Positions 1-5,112 of a stretch of 8,546 nt of DNA are shown here, piece by piece. Position 1 is the first letter of the stretch. Every line of letters starts with the position of its first letter. Position numbers and translations under genes: made by a program. This DNA comes from Clostridia bacterium (lineage in GTDB: Bacteria > Bacillota > Clostridia > Christensenellales > UBA1242): positions 1 through 8,546 of the forward strand of contig JAGART010000036.1 of NCBI GenBank assembly GCA_017622115.1. The letters are read 5' to 3'. The notes below the pieces were generated by a model. That model was not told where the DNA came from and did not search any database. It saw only the letters and a program-made list of their open reading frames with translations.

Positions 1-74
1 CAACCAAATGTTACTGCAAGTACTGCACATATTGATATTATTATTAATCCTATAATTTTACTTTTTGCAATCAT
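1..74 (-). CDS. N-terminus of a secreted or membrane protein (partial)
   Basis: The minus strand has an ATG at 74-72 followed by 24 open codons to the window edge. The peptide begins MIAKSKIIGLIIIS and continues as a hydrophobic stretch (about residues 7-22) containing ICAVLAV. A short Lys-containing start followed by an uninterrupted hydrophobic core is the layout of a signal peptide or an N-terminal membrane anchor. No lipobox Cys is visible in the part seen. The start is supported by an AGGAG (plus-strand CTCCT at 84-88) with 9 nt spacing. A nearer ATG at 81-79 is only 2 nt from that AGGAG and its frame stops after seven codons. A plausible promoter lies at 122-150. The mature protein is outside the window, so no function can be given. 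The call rests on the start site and hydrophobicity alone. Confidence 0.6.
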   Translation of the reverse strand, partial: MIAKSKIIGLIIISICAVLAVTFG

Positions 75-105
75 TTTGCATTGCTCCTATTTTTTGTTTT
101 TTTAA

Positions 106-149
106 GGCGAGATTATCACGAATTATTTTCAATATTCCTCGCAATGACA
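106..149. repeat. Degenerate interspersed-repeat-like element
   Basis: The left part reads GGCGAGATTATCACG (106-120) and the right part TCCTCGCAATGACA (136-149). GCGAG at 107-111 and CTCGC at 138-142 form the base of an imperfect hairpin. This resembles, from memory, an intergenic repeat type seen in many bacterial genomes that starts near GAGATTGCCACG and ends near CCTCGCAATGACA. If so, this is a decayed copy with an AT-rich centre. The probable promoter of the left-edge gene falls inside and just beyond it. Resemblance was judged by eye, so a genome-wide copy count is needed to call it a repeat family. Confidence 0.4.
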
Positions 150-150
150 A
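122..150 (-). promoter_or_regulatory. Probable promoter of the left-edge gene
   Basis: On the minus strand TTGTCA (plus 145-150) and AATAAT (plus 122-127) are separated by exactly 17 bp. Each hexamer matches five of six consensus positions. The predicted start of transcription lies near 115, giving a leader of about 40 nt before the ATG at 74 that carries the AGGAG site. In AT-rich DNA such matches also arise by chance, so spacing and position are the main support. Confidence 0.4.
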
Positions 151-188
151 ATTAAATTTATTTATTATTTTTCTGCCTTTTATTTTCA

Positions 189-207
189 CCACACTCGCAG
201 AGTGTGG
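189..207. repeat. Perfect 8-bp inverted repeat, 3-nt loop
   Basis: CCACACTC (189-196) and GAGTGTGG (200-207) are perfect reverse complements around a GCA loop. The stem has five G-C pairs, which stands out in this AT-rich region. No T-tract follows on either strand, so it does not look like a rho-independent terminator. It is flanked on the right by CATTACGAG (208-216), which mirrors CTCGCAATG at 138-146 with one difference. Confidence 0.75.
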
Positions 208-241
208 CATTACGAGTACTATTGGTTTTCGCAACAACATC

Positions 242-276
242 AAAGTTGTAATTTGCGGTACGTAAATTTCAACTTT
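242..276. repeat. 35-bp near-perfect palindrome
   Basis: Arms of 16 bp (242-257 and 261-276) surround a 3-nt centre GTA at 258-260. The outer AAAGTTG/CAACTTT and the inner AATTT/AAATT pair exactly. Of the 16 positions 14 are Watson-Crick; the exceptions are one T/T mismatch (249 with 269) and one G/T (255 with 263). The paired differences at a fold axis could mean a selected RNA hairpin, a protein-binding dyad or the remnant of a small mobile element. No T-tract follows on plus or minus, so a terminator is unlikely. Confidence 0.75.
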
Positions 277-304
277 CGTTGTAAGAGAACTATTAGTGCG
301 AATT

Positions 305-321
305 TACGAGTAATACTCGTA
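305..321. repeat. 17-bp perfect palindrome
   Basis: TACGAGTA (305-312) and TACTCGTA (314-321) are perfect reverse complements around a single A at 313. The near-zero loop fits a protein-binding dyad in DNA better than an RNA hairpin. The half-site TTACGAGTA also occurs at 210-218, next to the hairpin at 189-207, so this motif is used at least twice in the region. Confidence 0.7.
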
Positions 322-472
322 TTTTGATAAACTATTTACATATCTTATTATGTTACTAAAACTAAACTTTTATGTAGTTTTTGAGTTAAAAACAAATTGA
401 TTTTGTATTCAATATTGTATTGCAATTTACTTGTTTTAAAGGCAAAAATTACCTTTCTTGCACGTTTTTTTA

Positions 473-486
473 GGCGATTAAGCGCC
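473..486. repeat. 14-bp imperfect palindrome beside the C-tract
   Basis: GGCG (473-476) and CGCC (483-486) flank ATTAAG. The full 14 bp are symmetric except for one A/G pair. It abuts and partly overlaps the C-tract and forms the left end of a short GC-rich island in very AT-rich DNA. Its function is unknown. Confidence 0.4.
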
Positions 487-494
487 CCCCCCCC
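485..494. repeat. C10 homopolymer tract
   Basis: Ten consecutive C residues sit within a GC-rich island of about 45 bp (473-517). Tracts of this length are prone to slipped-strand mispairing and are used in some bacteria for phase variation, but no gene start or promoter is close enough here to suggest that. It is also a place where sequencing length errors are common. Confidence 0.9.
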
Positions 495-511
495 AGCGGG
501 TACGAAGAGCC

Positions 512-520
512 TGTGGATAA
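512..520 (-). other. Perfect DnaA-box 9-mer
   Basis: Plus strand TGTGGATAA is the exact reverse complement of the high-affinity DnaA box TTATCCACA. Only one perfect copy was seen in this intergenic region. The nearest relative, TTATCTGCA near 692-700, differs at two positions. A single box is not an origin. It could be a DnaA titration or regulatory site, or a chance match. Confidence 0.4.
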
Positions 521-668
521 GTTCAAAAGCCTATTTTGCATATAGTTTTTTACTCTCCTTTTTATTTATTTTAATTAAGTATAGCAAATTTTATGTGTTA
601 AGAGCAAACAAAATTCATTACTTTTGCAAAAATTGTCGAAAAGTCGAAAAATTCTCGTAAAACAAATA

Positions 669-693
669 AAAAAGGTACTTTTAATACCTCTTT
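669..693 (-). terminator. Second, downstream terminator-like hairpin
   Basis: Minus-strand RNA can pair AAAGAGGUA (plus 685-693) with UACCUUUUU (plus 669-677) around a 7-nt loop. This gives nine pairs including one G-U, followed by further U residues with an A and a G interspersed. The same DNA read as plus-strand RNA gives a mismatch where the minus RNA has the G-U pair. It lies about 100 bp beyond the stop of the ABC-F gene and may act as a backup terminator for that operon. Confidence 0.4.
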
Positions 694-750
694 ATCTGCA
701 ATATGACCAGAGTTAATATATAAATTTTATAATTTTTTAGTATAACTTAA

Positions 751-788
751 CAAAAAAACAAAAAAGCCCATTTAAAAATGAACTTTTT
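751..788 (-). terminator. Rho-independent terminator of the aspS/ABC-F operon
   Basis: In minus-strand RNA AAAAAGUUCAUUU (plus 776-788) pairs with AAAUGGGCUUUUU (plus 761-773), and a long U-rich tract (plus 751-762) follows. Two G-U wobbles in the stem become C/A mismatches if the other strand is transcribed, so the hairpin is built for the minus strand. It begins 5 nt after the ABC-F stop codon. The innermost pairs must open, since only two bases separate the arms. Confidence 0.8.
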
Positions 789-793
789 AAAAA

Positions 794-2389
794 TTAGTTG
801 TGAGAGAACTTTTTATTCTCAATGTATTCTTCATAAGTACACATTCTATCTATAAGTTTGCCATCTTTAATTTCTAACACACGATTTGCAACACTTTGGA
901 TTAATTCGTGGTCGTGAGAACTAAACACAAGCACACCTTTAAAGTCCACAAGACCTTCGTTTAAAGCAGTGATACTTTCCAAATCCAAATGGTTTGTTGG
1001 TTGGTCCATAATAAGAACATTAGAACCCATAACCATAAGGCGAGAGAACATACAACGTACTTTTTCGCCACCAGAAAGAACTTTAACTTTTTTGAGGTTA
1101 TCATCGCCACTAAAAAGCATACGACCTAAAAATCCACGAAGATATGTAACATCACGTTCTTTACTAAATTGGGCAAGCCATTCTGTGATATTTAAATCGT
1201 TATCAAAGAAACTTGCAGTATCTTTTGGCAAACTACCTTTTTGGACAGTTGTACCCCATTTTACGTTGCCTTCAAACTCTGTTATTTCACCAGCGATAAT
1301 ATCCAAAAGAGCAGAAACTGCGTTTTCGTTATCTCCTAAAACAACTACTTTATCATCTTTATTTAATCTAAAAGAAATACCATCTAAAAGTTGTTTACCT
1401 TCAAAATTATATTTAAGATTGTTAACTTCTAAAATATCTCTACCGAGTTCACGTTCAAACTTAAAGTTGATATAAGGATACTTTCTATTTGAAACAGGAA
1501 GATGTTCGATTTGGATTTTATCGAGCATTTTCTTTCTACTAGTTGCTTGTTTTGCGAGAGATTTTTTAGCACCGAAACGGCGAATAAACTCTTTTAATTC
1601 TTCAATACGTTTTTCTTTCTTTTTATTTTCTTGTTTCATTTGTTGAAGCATCAACTGACTTGACTCGTACCAAAAGTCGTAGTTACCCGGCCACATATTA
1701 ATTTTACCATAGTCTATATCAACAGTATAAGTACAAACAGTATTTAAAAAGTGGCGGTCGTGCGATACAACAATTACAGTACCGGGGTAATTTATAATAA
1801 ACTCTTGAAGCCATTCTATACTTTCTGGGTCCATATGGTTTGTTGGCTCGTCCAACAAAAGAATATCAGGAGTACCAAAAAGTGCTTGTGCAAGCATAAC
1901 TTTTACTTTTACAGAACCATTTTGGTCACGCATAAGTTCGTAATGAACATTTTCAGGAATACCCAAACCATTTAAGAGTTTTGCGGCATCAAGTTCCGCA
2001 TCCCAGCCATTCATTTCGGCAAATTCACTTTCTAATTCGGCAGCCTTTATACCATCTTCTTCATTAAAATCAGGTTTTGCGTAAAGTGCCTCTTTTTCTT
2101 TCATAATTTCGTAAAGGCGTTTATTACCCATAATAACTGTATCCATTACAGTAAACTCATCAAAAGCGAAGTGGTCTTGACGAAGCACTGAAAGACGTTC
2201 GTTTGCAGGAATATCTACACTACCCTTGCTTGGCTCTAAATCACCACTCAAAACTTTTAAAAAAGTTGATTTACCAGCACCATTAGCACCGATAACACCA
2301 TAACAGTTTTCTGGGGTAAACTTTAAATTTACATCTTTAAATAATGGAGCACCACCAAAAGACAATTCCATATCAGTAATTGTAATCAT
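794..2389 (-). CDS. ABC-F family ATPase, YbiT/YkpA type
   Basis: This 531-residue soluble protein has two ATP-binding cassettes and no membrane domain, the ABC-F layout. Members bind the ribosome near the E site and adjust translation. The YbiT/YkpA branch is not a classical antibiotic-resistance group. NBD1 has Walker A GANGAGKS (34-41), Q-loop Gln71, Walker B with DEPTNHMD (180-187) and the H-switch His210. Its signature is a divergent DQNGS (155-159). A basic linker with coiled-coil character runs from about 238 to 300. In NBD2 the signature LSGGEK (438-443) and His492 are intact, but Walker A is reduced to GDNENAVSA (352-360), the Q-loop Gln is missing (near LPKD 387-390), and the Walker B catalytic Glu is Gln463 (DQPTNHLD, codon CAA at 1003-1001). 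An AGGAG with 6 nt spacing supports the start. It lies 27 bp after aspS with no terminator between them, so it is probably co-transcribed. Fold and family are certain; its cellular role is not. Confidence 0.93.
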   Translation of the reverse strand: MITITDMELSFGGAPLFKDVNLKFTPENCYGVIGANGAGKSTFLKVLSGDLEPSKGSVDIPANERLSVLRQDHFAFDEFTVMDTVIMGNKRLYEIMKEKEALYAKPDFNEEDGIKAAELESEFAEMNGWDAELDAAKLLNGLGIPENVHYELMRDQNGSVKVKVMLAQALFGTPDILLLDEPTNHMDPESIEWLQEFIINYPGTVIVVSHDRHFLNTVCTYTVDIDYGKINMWPGNYDFWYESSQLMLQQMKQENKKKEKRIEELKEFIRRFGAKKSLAKQATSRKKMLDKIQIEHLPVSNRKYPYINFKFERELGRDILEVNNLKYNFEGKQLLDGISFRLNKDDKVVVLGDNENAVSALLDIIAGEITEFEGNVKWGTTVQKGSLPKDTASFFDNDLNITEWLAQFSKERDVTYLRGFLGRMLFSGDDNLKKVKVLSGGEKVRCMFSRLMVMGSNVLIMDQPTNHLDLESITALNEGLVDFKGVLVFSSHDHELIQSVANRVLEIKDGKLIDRMCTYEEYIENKKFSHN

Positions 2390-2416
2390 AAATTACTCCT
2401 TTTTATATTTTAATAA

Positions 2417-4168
2417 CTAATCTTTTTTAATATCGATTTTAATGTTTAATTCTGCTAATTGCTTTGGACTAACTTCGTTTGGAGCGTCCATAAGAGGGTC
2501 ATAAGCAGATTTATTTAATGGGAATGCAATAACCTCACGTACATTTGGTTCATCTAAAATGAGCATAATACTACGGTCAATCCCCAAAGCCATACCTGCG
2601 TGAGGTGGCGCACCATATTGGAACGCATTGTACAAAGCACCAAACTTTTTGATACAATCTTGTTCTGTATAGCCTACCACTTCCATAAGTTTAAGCATAG
2701 CACGAGGGTCGTTGTTACGTTCTGCACCGCTCAACAATTCAATACCATTACATACGAGGTCAAATTGAATAGCATTTAAGTCAAGTGCATTTTCTTTTGT
2801 AAGTTTGCTTACATCACCATTTGGTTTGTTAAATGGGTTGTGACAGAATTGCAATACTCCCTCATCATCTAACTCATACATAGGGAAATCTGTAATCCAA
2901 CAGAATGCAAATTTGTTTGGGTCGCAAAGATTGAGTTCTTCACCCAACATATCACGTAAGATACCACTTAATTTTGTAGTTGTTTTAGGTTTGTTTGCAA
3001 GCAAGAAAATACTAGAACCCTCTTTAACCTCTAAAATAGTTGCAAGTTGGGCTTTTTCTGTATCACTTAAAAATTTAGCAATAGGACTGTTAAACTCGCC
3101 ATTTGCTTCCACTTTAATCCAAGCAAGACCTTTACTACCAGCCTCAATCATACGATTAGTAAGGTTATCATAAAAACTACGAGGTTTGCCAGCGATATCG
3201 TGTACAGCGATTGCTTTTACAGTACTGCCTTTAAATGCGTTAAACTCTGTATTTGCAAATACTTCTGTAACGTTTTTAACTTCTAATGGGTTTCTTAAAT
3301 CTGGTTTATCAGTACCAAATCTTTCCATACTTTCTTTAAATGGAATACGCACAAATGGGGCTTTGCTAACCTCTTTTTTGCCGAATGTAGCGAACAAGTC
3401 GTAAAATACTTTTTCGCCGATTTCAAACATATCTTCTTGTGTTGCAAAACTCATTTCCATATCTAATTGATAAAATTCACCAGCAGCACGGTCTGCACGA
3501 GCATCTTCATCTCTAAAACAAGGGGCGATTTGGAAGTATCTGTCAAAACCACCAACCATTAATAATTGTTTAAACATTTGAGGCGCTTGTGGAAGTGCAT
3601 AGAATTTACCAGGGTGTTGTCTAGCAGGCACAAGGAAACATCTTGCACCTTCTGGACTGTCTGCACTCAAAAGTGGAGTAGCAATTTCTACAAAGCCTAA
3701 ATCTTCCATAGACTTACGCAAATATGAGTTTATTTTACCACGAAGCAAAATGTTGTTAAATACTTCTGGGTTACGCAAATCCAAAAATCTAAATTTTGAA
3801 CGAACATCTTCTCTAATCTTTTTGCTCTCTTCAACTTCAAAAGGAAGAGGTTGCAAAACAGGACCTAAAAGGTTTACAGTTTCTGCTACGATTTCTATTT
3901 CACCAGTATTGAGTTTTGGGTTTACATTACCCTCTCCACGAGATACAACTTTACCTTCAACAGAAATTACACTCTCACGAGTAACGCCTTTTAATTTAGA
4001 ATCATCTTCTACAACTACTTGAACAATACCTGATTGGTCACGCAAGTCGATAAAAGTAATACCACCGTGGTCACGAATTGTAGCCACCCAGCCAGCAACT
4101 TTTACCACAGAACTTTCCATTTCTTTTGTTATTTCATCACATTTGTAAGTACGAAATGTTGTTTGCAT
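2417..4168 (-). CDS. aspS: Aspartyl-tRNA synthetase, bacterial type
   Basis: This 583-residue class II synthetase charges tRNA-Asp in the cytoplasm. In order there is an N-terminal OB-fold anticodon-binding domain (about 1-110), the catalytic domain with SPEGAR (171-176), LPQAPQMFKQLL (192-203) and motif 2 around Arg219 (FRDEDARADR, 218-227), a bacterial GAD insertion domain (about 300-410), and motif 3 GMALGIDR (525-532). The length fits bacterial AspRS (about 590). His34 in RDHGG occupies the position that is His31 in the non-discriminating Pseudomonas enzyme and Leu in E. coli, so this enzyme may also make Asp-tRNA-Asn for amidation by GatCAB. The start at 4168 has an AGGAG 11 nt upstream. 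The frame stays open to a TTG at 4216, but that codon lies upstream of the predicted transcription start. The stop is TAG. An ABC-F gene follows after 27 bp. Confidence 0.96.
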   Translation of the reverse strand: MQTTFRTYKCDEITKEMESSVVKVAGWVATIRDHGGITFIDLRDQSGIVQVVVEDDSKLKGVTRESVISVEGKVVSRGEGNVNPKLNTGEIEIVAETVNLLGPVLQPLPFEVEESKKIREDVRSKFRFLDLRNPEVFNNILLRGKINSYLRKSMEDLGFVEIATPLLSADSPEGARCFLVPARQHPGKFYALPQAPQMFKQLLMVGGFDRYFQIAPCFRDEDARADRAAGEFYQLDMEMSFATQEDMFEIGEKVFYDLFATFGKKEVSKAPFVRIPFKESMERFGTDKPDLRNPLEVKNVTEVFANTEFNAFKGSTVKAIAVHDIAGKPRSFYDNLTNRMIEAGSKGLAWIKVEANGEFNSPIAKFLSDTEKAQLATILEVKEGSSIFLLANKPKTTTKLSGILRDMLGEELNLCDPNKFAFCWITDFPMYELDDEGVLQFCHNPFNKPNGDVSKLTKENALDLNAIQFDLVCNGIELLSGAERNNDPRAMLKLMEVVGYTEQDCIKKFGALYNAFQYGAPPHAGMALGIDRSIMLILDEPNVREVIAFPLNKSAYDPLMDAPNEVSPKQLAELNIKIDIKKD

Positions 4169-4179
4169 TTTTTTTATTT

Positions 4180-4184
4180 CTCCT
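4180..4184 (-). promoter_or_regulatory. Ribosome-binding site that decides the aspS start
   Basis: Plus-strand CTCCT reads AGGAG on the minus strand, 11 nt before the ATG at 4168. The spacing is slightly long and filled with A residues. No comparable site precedes the TTG at 4216, so the ATG is preferred. Confidence 0.75.
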
Positions 4185-4204
4185 AAAAAATTGATTATCG
4201 TTAA

Positions 4205-4233
4205 ATTATAACTCAAATTTTACTAAAATTCAA
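4205..4233 (-). promoter_or_regulatory. Promoter of the aspS/ABC-F operon
   Basis: On the minus strand TTGAAT (plus 4228-4233) is followed after exactly 17 bp by a perfect TATAAT (plus 4205-4210). Transcription should begin near 4198, leaving a leader of only about 30 nt. That leaves no room for a T-box riboswitch, which many Bacillota use to control synthetase genes, so aspS here is probably not controlled by uncharged tRNA binding its leader. Confidence 0.75.
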
Positions 4234-4317
4234 GTATTATTATTTATTTTTAACATAAAAAACGCAAAACAACTCAAAAAGTAGTAAATTATTAAATTAA
4301 AACTGCCCTAAATTTAT

Positions 4318-4346
4318 TTGCCAACCCAAATTTAGTGTGCTATAAT
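4318..4346 (+). promoter_or_regulatory. Strong promoter of the Cmk-like gene
   Basis: TTGCCA (4318-4323) and a perfect TATAAT (4341-4346) are spaced by 17 bp, and a TG at 4338-4339 adds the extended -10 motif. Transcription should start near 4353, giving a leader of about 22 nt with the AGGAG at 4364-4368. It fires away from the aspS promoter; 84 bp separate the two -35 boxes. This is the best-matched promoter in the window. Confidence 0.8.
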
Positions 4347-4374
4347 ACGCAAAAACACTTTTTAGGAGCAACTT

Positions 4375-5034
4375 ATGATTTTATGTAAAAAACAAAAGAA
4401 ACACACTTCAATAGTTTTTGATGGTCCTATTGGAGCAGGCAAAACTACTATTTCCAGAGAAATTGCCAAAAGACACGATTGCACTTATCTTAACACAGAT
4501 AATATTGTAAAAGCCTATGCTTATGTATGTGTACAAAACAATGTAGAGTACAACATTCCAGAAATGGTTAGAGCAATTCTTTCTACTATTCATCTTAATT
4601 TCGAAACAATTCAATGTGCTAACAATAAAGAATTAGTTATTAAAGTTGGAGAAAGAAACATAACTCATCAATTAGATGATTATTTTGTATTAGATATGGC
4701 TCAAAAACTTGGTAGCAATGCTTTATTTAGTGAGATTTTTAGAAATGCTCAAAAAGAAATTGCAGAAAAATTTGATGTAGTTGTAGATTGCGGAGAGTTA
4801 AGCAATGCAGTATTACCTAATCCCGGTTTTAAATTTTATATCACAGCAGAGCCAGAAGTAAGAAGAAAAAGAATTCCTAGTACTAAACAACAATTTTTAA
4901 ATTATAAATTAGAAAAATCTGCCGATGCTCTTGTAATAAATACTTCTTCTCTTAACATAAAAGAAAGCATAGATAAAGTTGACTATCTTTTGACAGGCAA
5001 AAGTCAAAACAACCAAATTCAACAAAAAATTTAA
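4375..5034 (+). CDS. Cytidylate-kinase-like P-loop protein, degenerate CMP site
   Basis: The 219-residue protein aligns along its length with bacterial cytidylate kinase (Cmk, CMP + ATP to CDP + ADP). It has Walker A GPIGAGKT (17-24), a YLNTDNIVKAYA segment at the Cmk YLDTGAMYRA position (38-49), VVVDCGELSNAVLP (135-148) for the Cmk DGRDxGTVV(F/L)P block, FYITAEPEVRRKR (154-166) and SADALVINTSSL (182-193). The residues contacting CMP in E. coli Cmk are mostly lost: Arg41 is Lys46, Ser101 is Ala109, Arg110 is near Ser119, Arg131/Asp132 are Gly140/Glu141, and the lid that carries Arg181 and Arg188 is about 20 residues shorter. ATP binding looks possible; CMP phosphorylation looks unlikely. The start has AGGAG with 6 nt spacing. 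Its short Gln/Asn-rich tail (210-219) is unusual. It could be a Cmk paralogue with a new substrate or a regulatory pseudo-kinase. Homology is confident, function is not. Confidence 0.8.
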   Translation: MILCKKQKKHTSIVFDGPIGAGKTTISREIAKRHDCTYLNTDNIVKAYAYVCVQNNVEYNIPEMVRAILSTIHLNFETIQCANNKELVIKVGERNITHQLDDYFVLDMAQKLGSNALFSEIFRNAQKEIAEKFDVVVDCGELSNAVLPNPGFKFYITAEPEVRRKRIPSTKQQFLNYKLEKSADALVINTSSLNIKESIDKVDYLLTGKSQNNQIQQKI

Positions 5035-5046
5035 AAAAAGTTGACT

Positions 5047-5073
5047 AAAAATACATACGTTTTTTGTATTTTT
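5047..5073. repeat. 9-bp dyad between the kinase and helicase genes
   Basis: AAAAATACA (5047-5055) and TGTATTTTT (5065-5073) are perfect reverse complements around a 9-nt spacer. The dyad starts 12 nt after the kinase stop and ends three bases before the helicase -10 hexamer, so it covers the place where a -35 element would be. It could be an operator controlling the helicase, or a weak AT-only terminator of the kinase, since a run of T follows. With a single G-C pair per stem the hairpin itself would be weak, which favours the operator reading. Confidence 0.5.
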
Positions 5074-5082
5074 TGATATAAT
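5074..5082 (+). promoter_or_regulatory. Extended -10 promoter of the helicase gene
   Basis: TGATATAAT carries the TG extension and a perfect TATAAT at 5077-5082. No good -35 hexamer lies 16-18 bp upstream; TTGACT at 5041-5046 is too far (30 bp). Extended -10 promoters can work without a -35, and such promoters often depend on or are blocked by a bound regulator. The start of transcription should fall near 5089, about 24 nt before the ATG. Confidence 0.55.
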
Positions 5083-5112
5083 AGATTGATTATTCACTAA
5101 AAGGGTTGTTTT

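Larger units (their letters stand above)
75..793. other. Gene-free intergenic region rich in palindromes
   Basis: About 720 bp without a convincing gene lie between the terminator of the ABC-F gene and the left partial gene. Short open frames here (for example 65-265 and 397-660 on plus) lack a good ribosome-binding site and read like translated AT-rich noncoding DNA. The stretch holds a probable promoter (122-150, minus), four dyad elements between 106 and 321, a C10 tract at 485-494, a DnaA box at 512-520 and two hairpins at 669-693 and 751-788. The parts at 322-472 and 521-668 show only AT-rich sequence with weak imperfect symmetry, including a TTGTATT direct repeat at 403-409 and 415-421. 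No known structured RNA was recognised. Confidence 0.7.

Noticed and set aside
79..81. ATG at 81-79 as start of the left gene
   Set aside because: It is only 2 nt from the AGGAG and its frame stops after seven codons. The ATG at 74-72 has 9 nt spacing and stays open.
189..207. GC-rich hairpin as a terminator
   Set aside because: No T-tract follows on either strand, and no gene ends next to it.
58..265. Short open frames on both strands (58-243 minus, 65-265 plus)
   Set aside because: They overlap each other and the palindromes, have no ribosome-binding site and no recognisable domain. The minus frame ends over the ribosome-binding site of the better-supported left gene.
473..520. Replication origin
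   Set aside because: Only one perfect DnaA box is present, there is no box cluster or unwinding element beside it, and no dnaA, dnaN, rpmH or gyrase genes are nearby.
397..660. 87-codon plus-strand open frame through the C-tract
   Set aside because: It lacks a ribosome-binding site, and its protein is low-complexity, hydrophobic translation of AT-rich DNA interrupted by a Pro run from the C-tract. Its reading depends on homopolymer length. No family was recognised.
794..2389. ABC-F gene as a decaying pseudogene because NBD2 motifs are degenerate
   Set aside because: The frame is complete, other NBD2 motifs (LSGGEK, His492, TNHLD) are kept, and similar Walker A 2 decay is recalled in Bacillus YkpA. 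The pattern looks like one specialised site rather than random loss.
4169..4216. TTG start extending AspRS by 16 residues
   Set aside because: It has no ribosome-binding site, it overlaps the predicted -10 element and lies upstream of the expected transcription start. The extra residues have no counterpart in the AspRS family.
4185..4320. T-box or other tRNA-sensing leader for aspS
   Set aside because: The promoter leaves only about 30 nt of leader, and no T-box sequence or antiterminator fold is visible.
5041..5046. TTGACT as the -35 box of the helicase promoter
   Set aside because: It lies 30 bp from the TATAAT, far beyond the usable 15-19 bp range.
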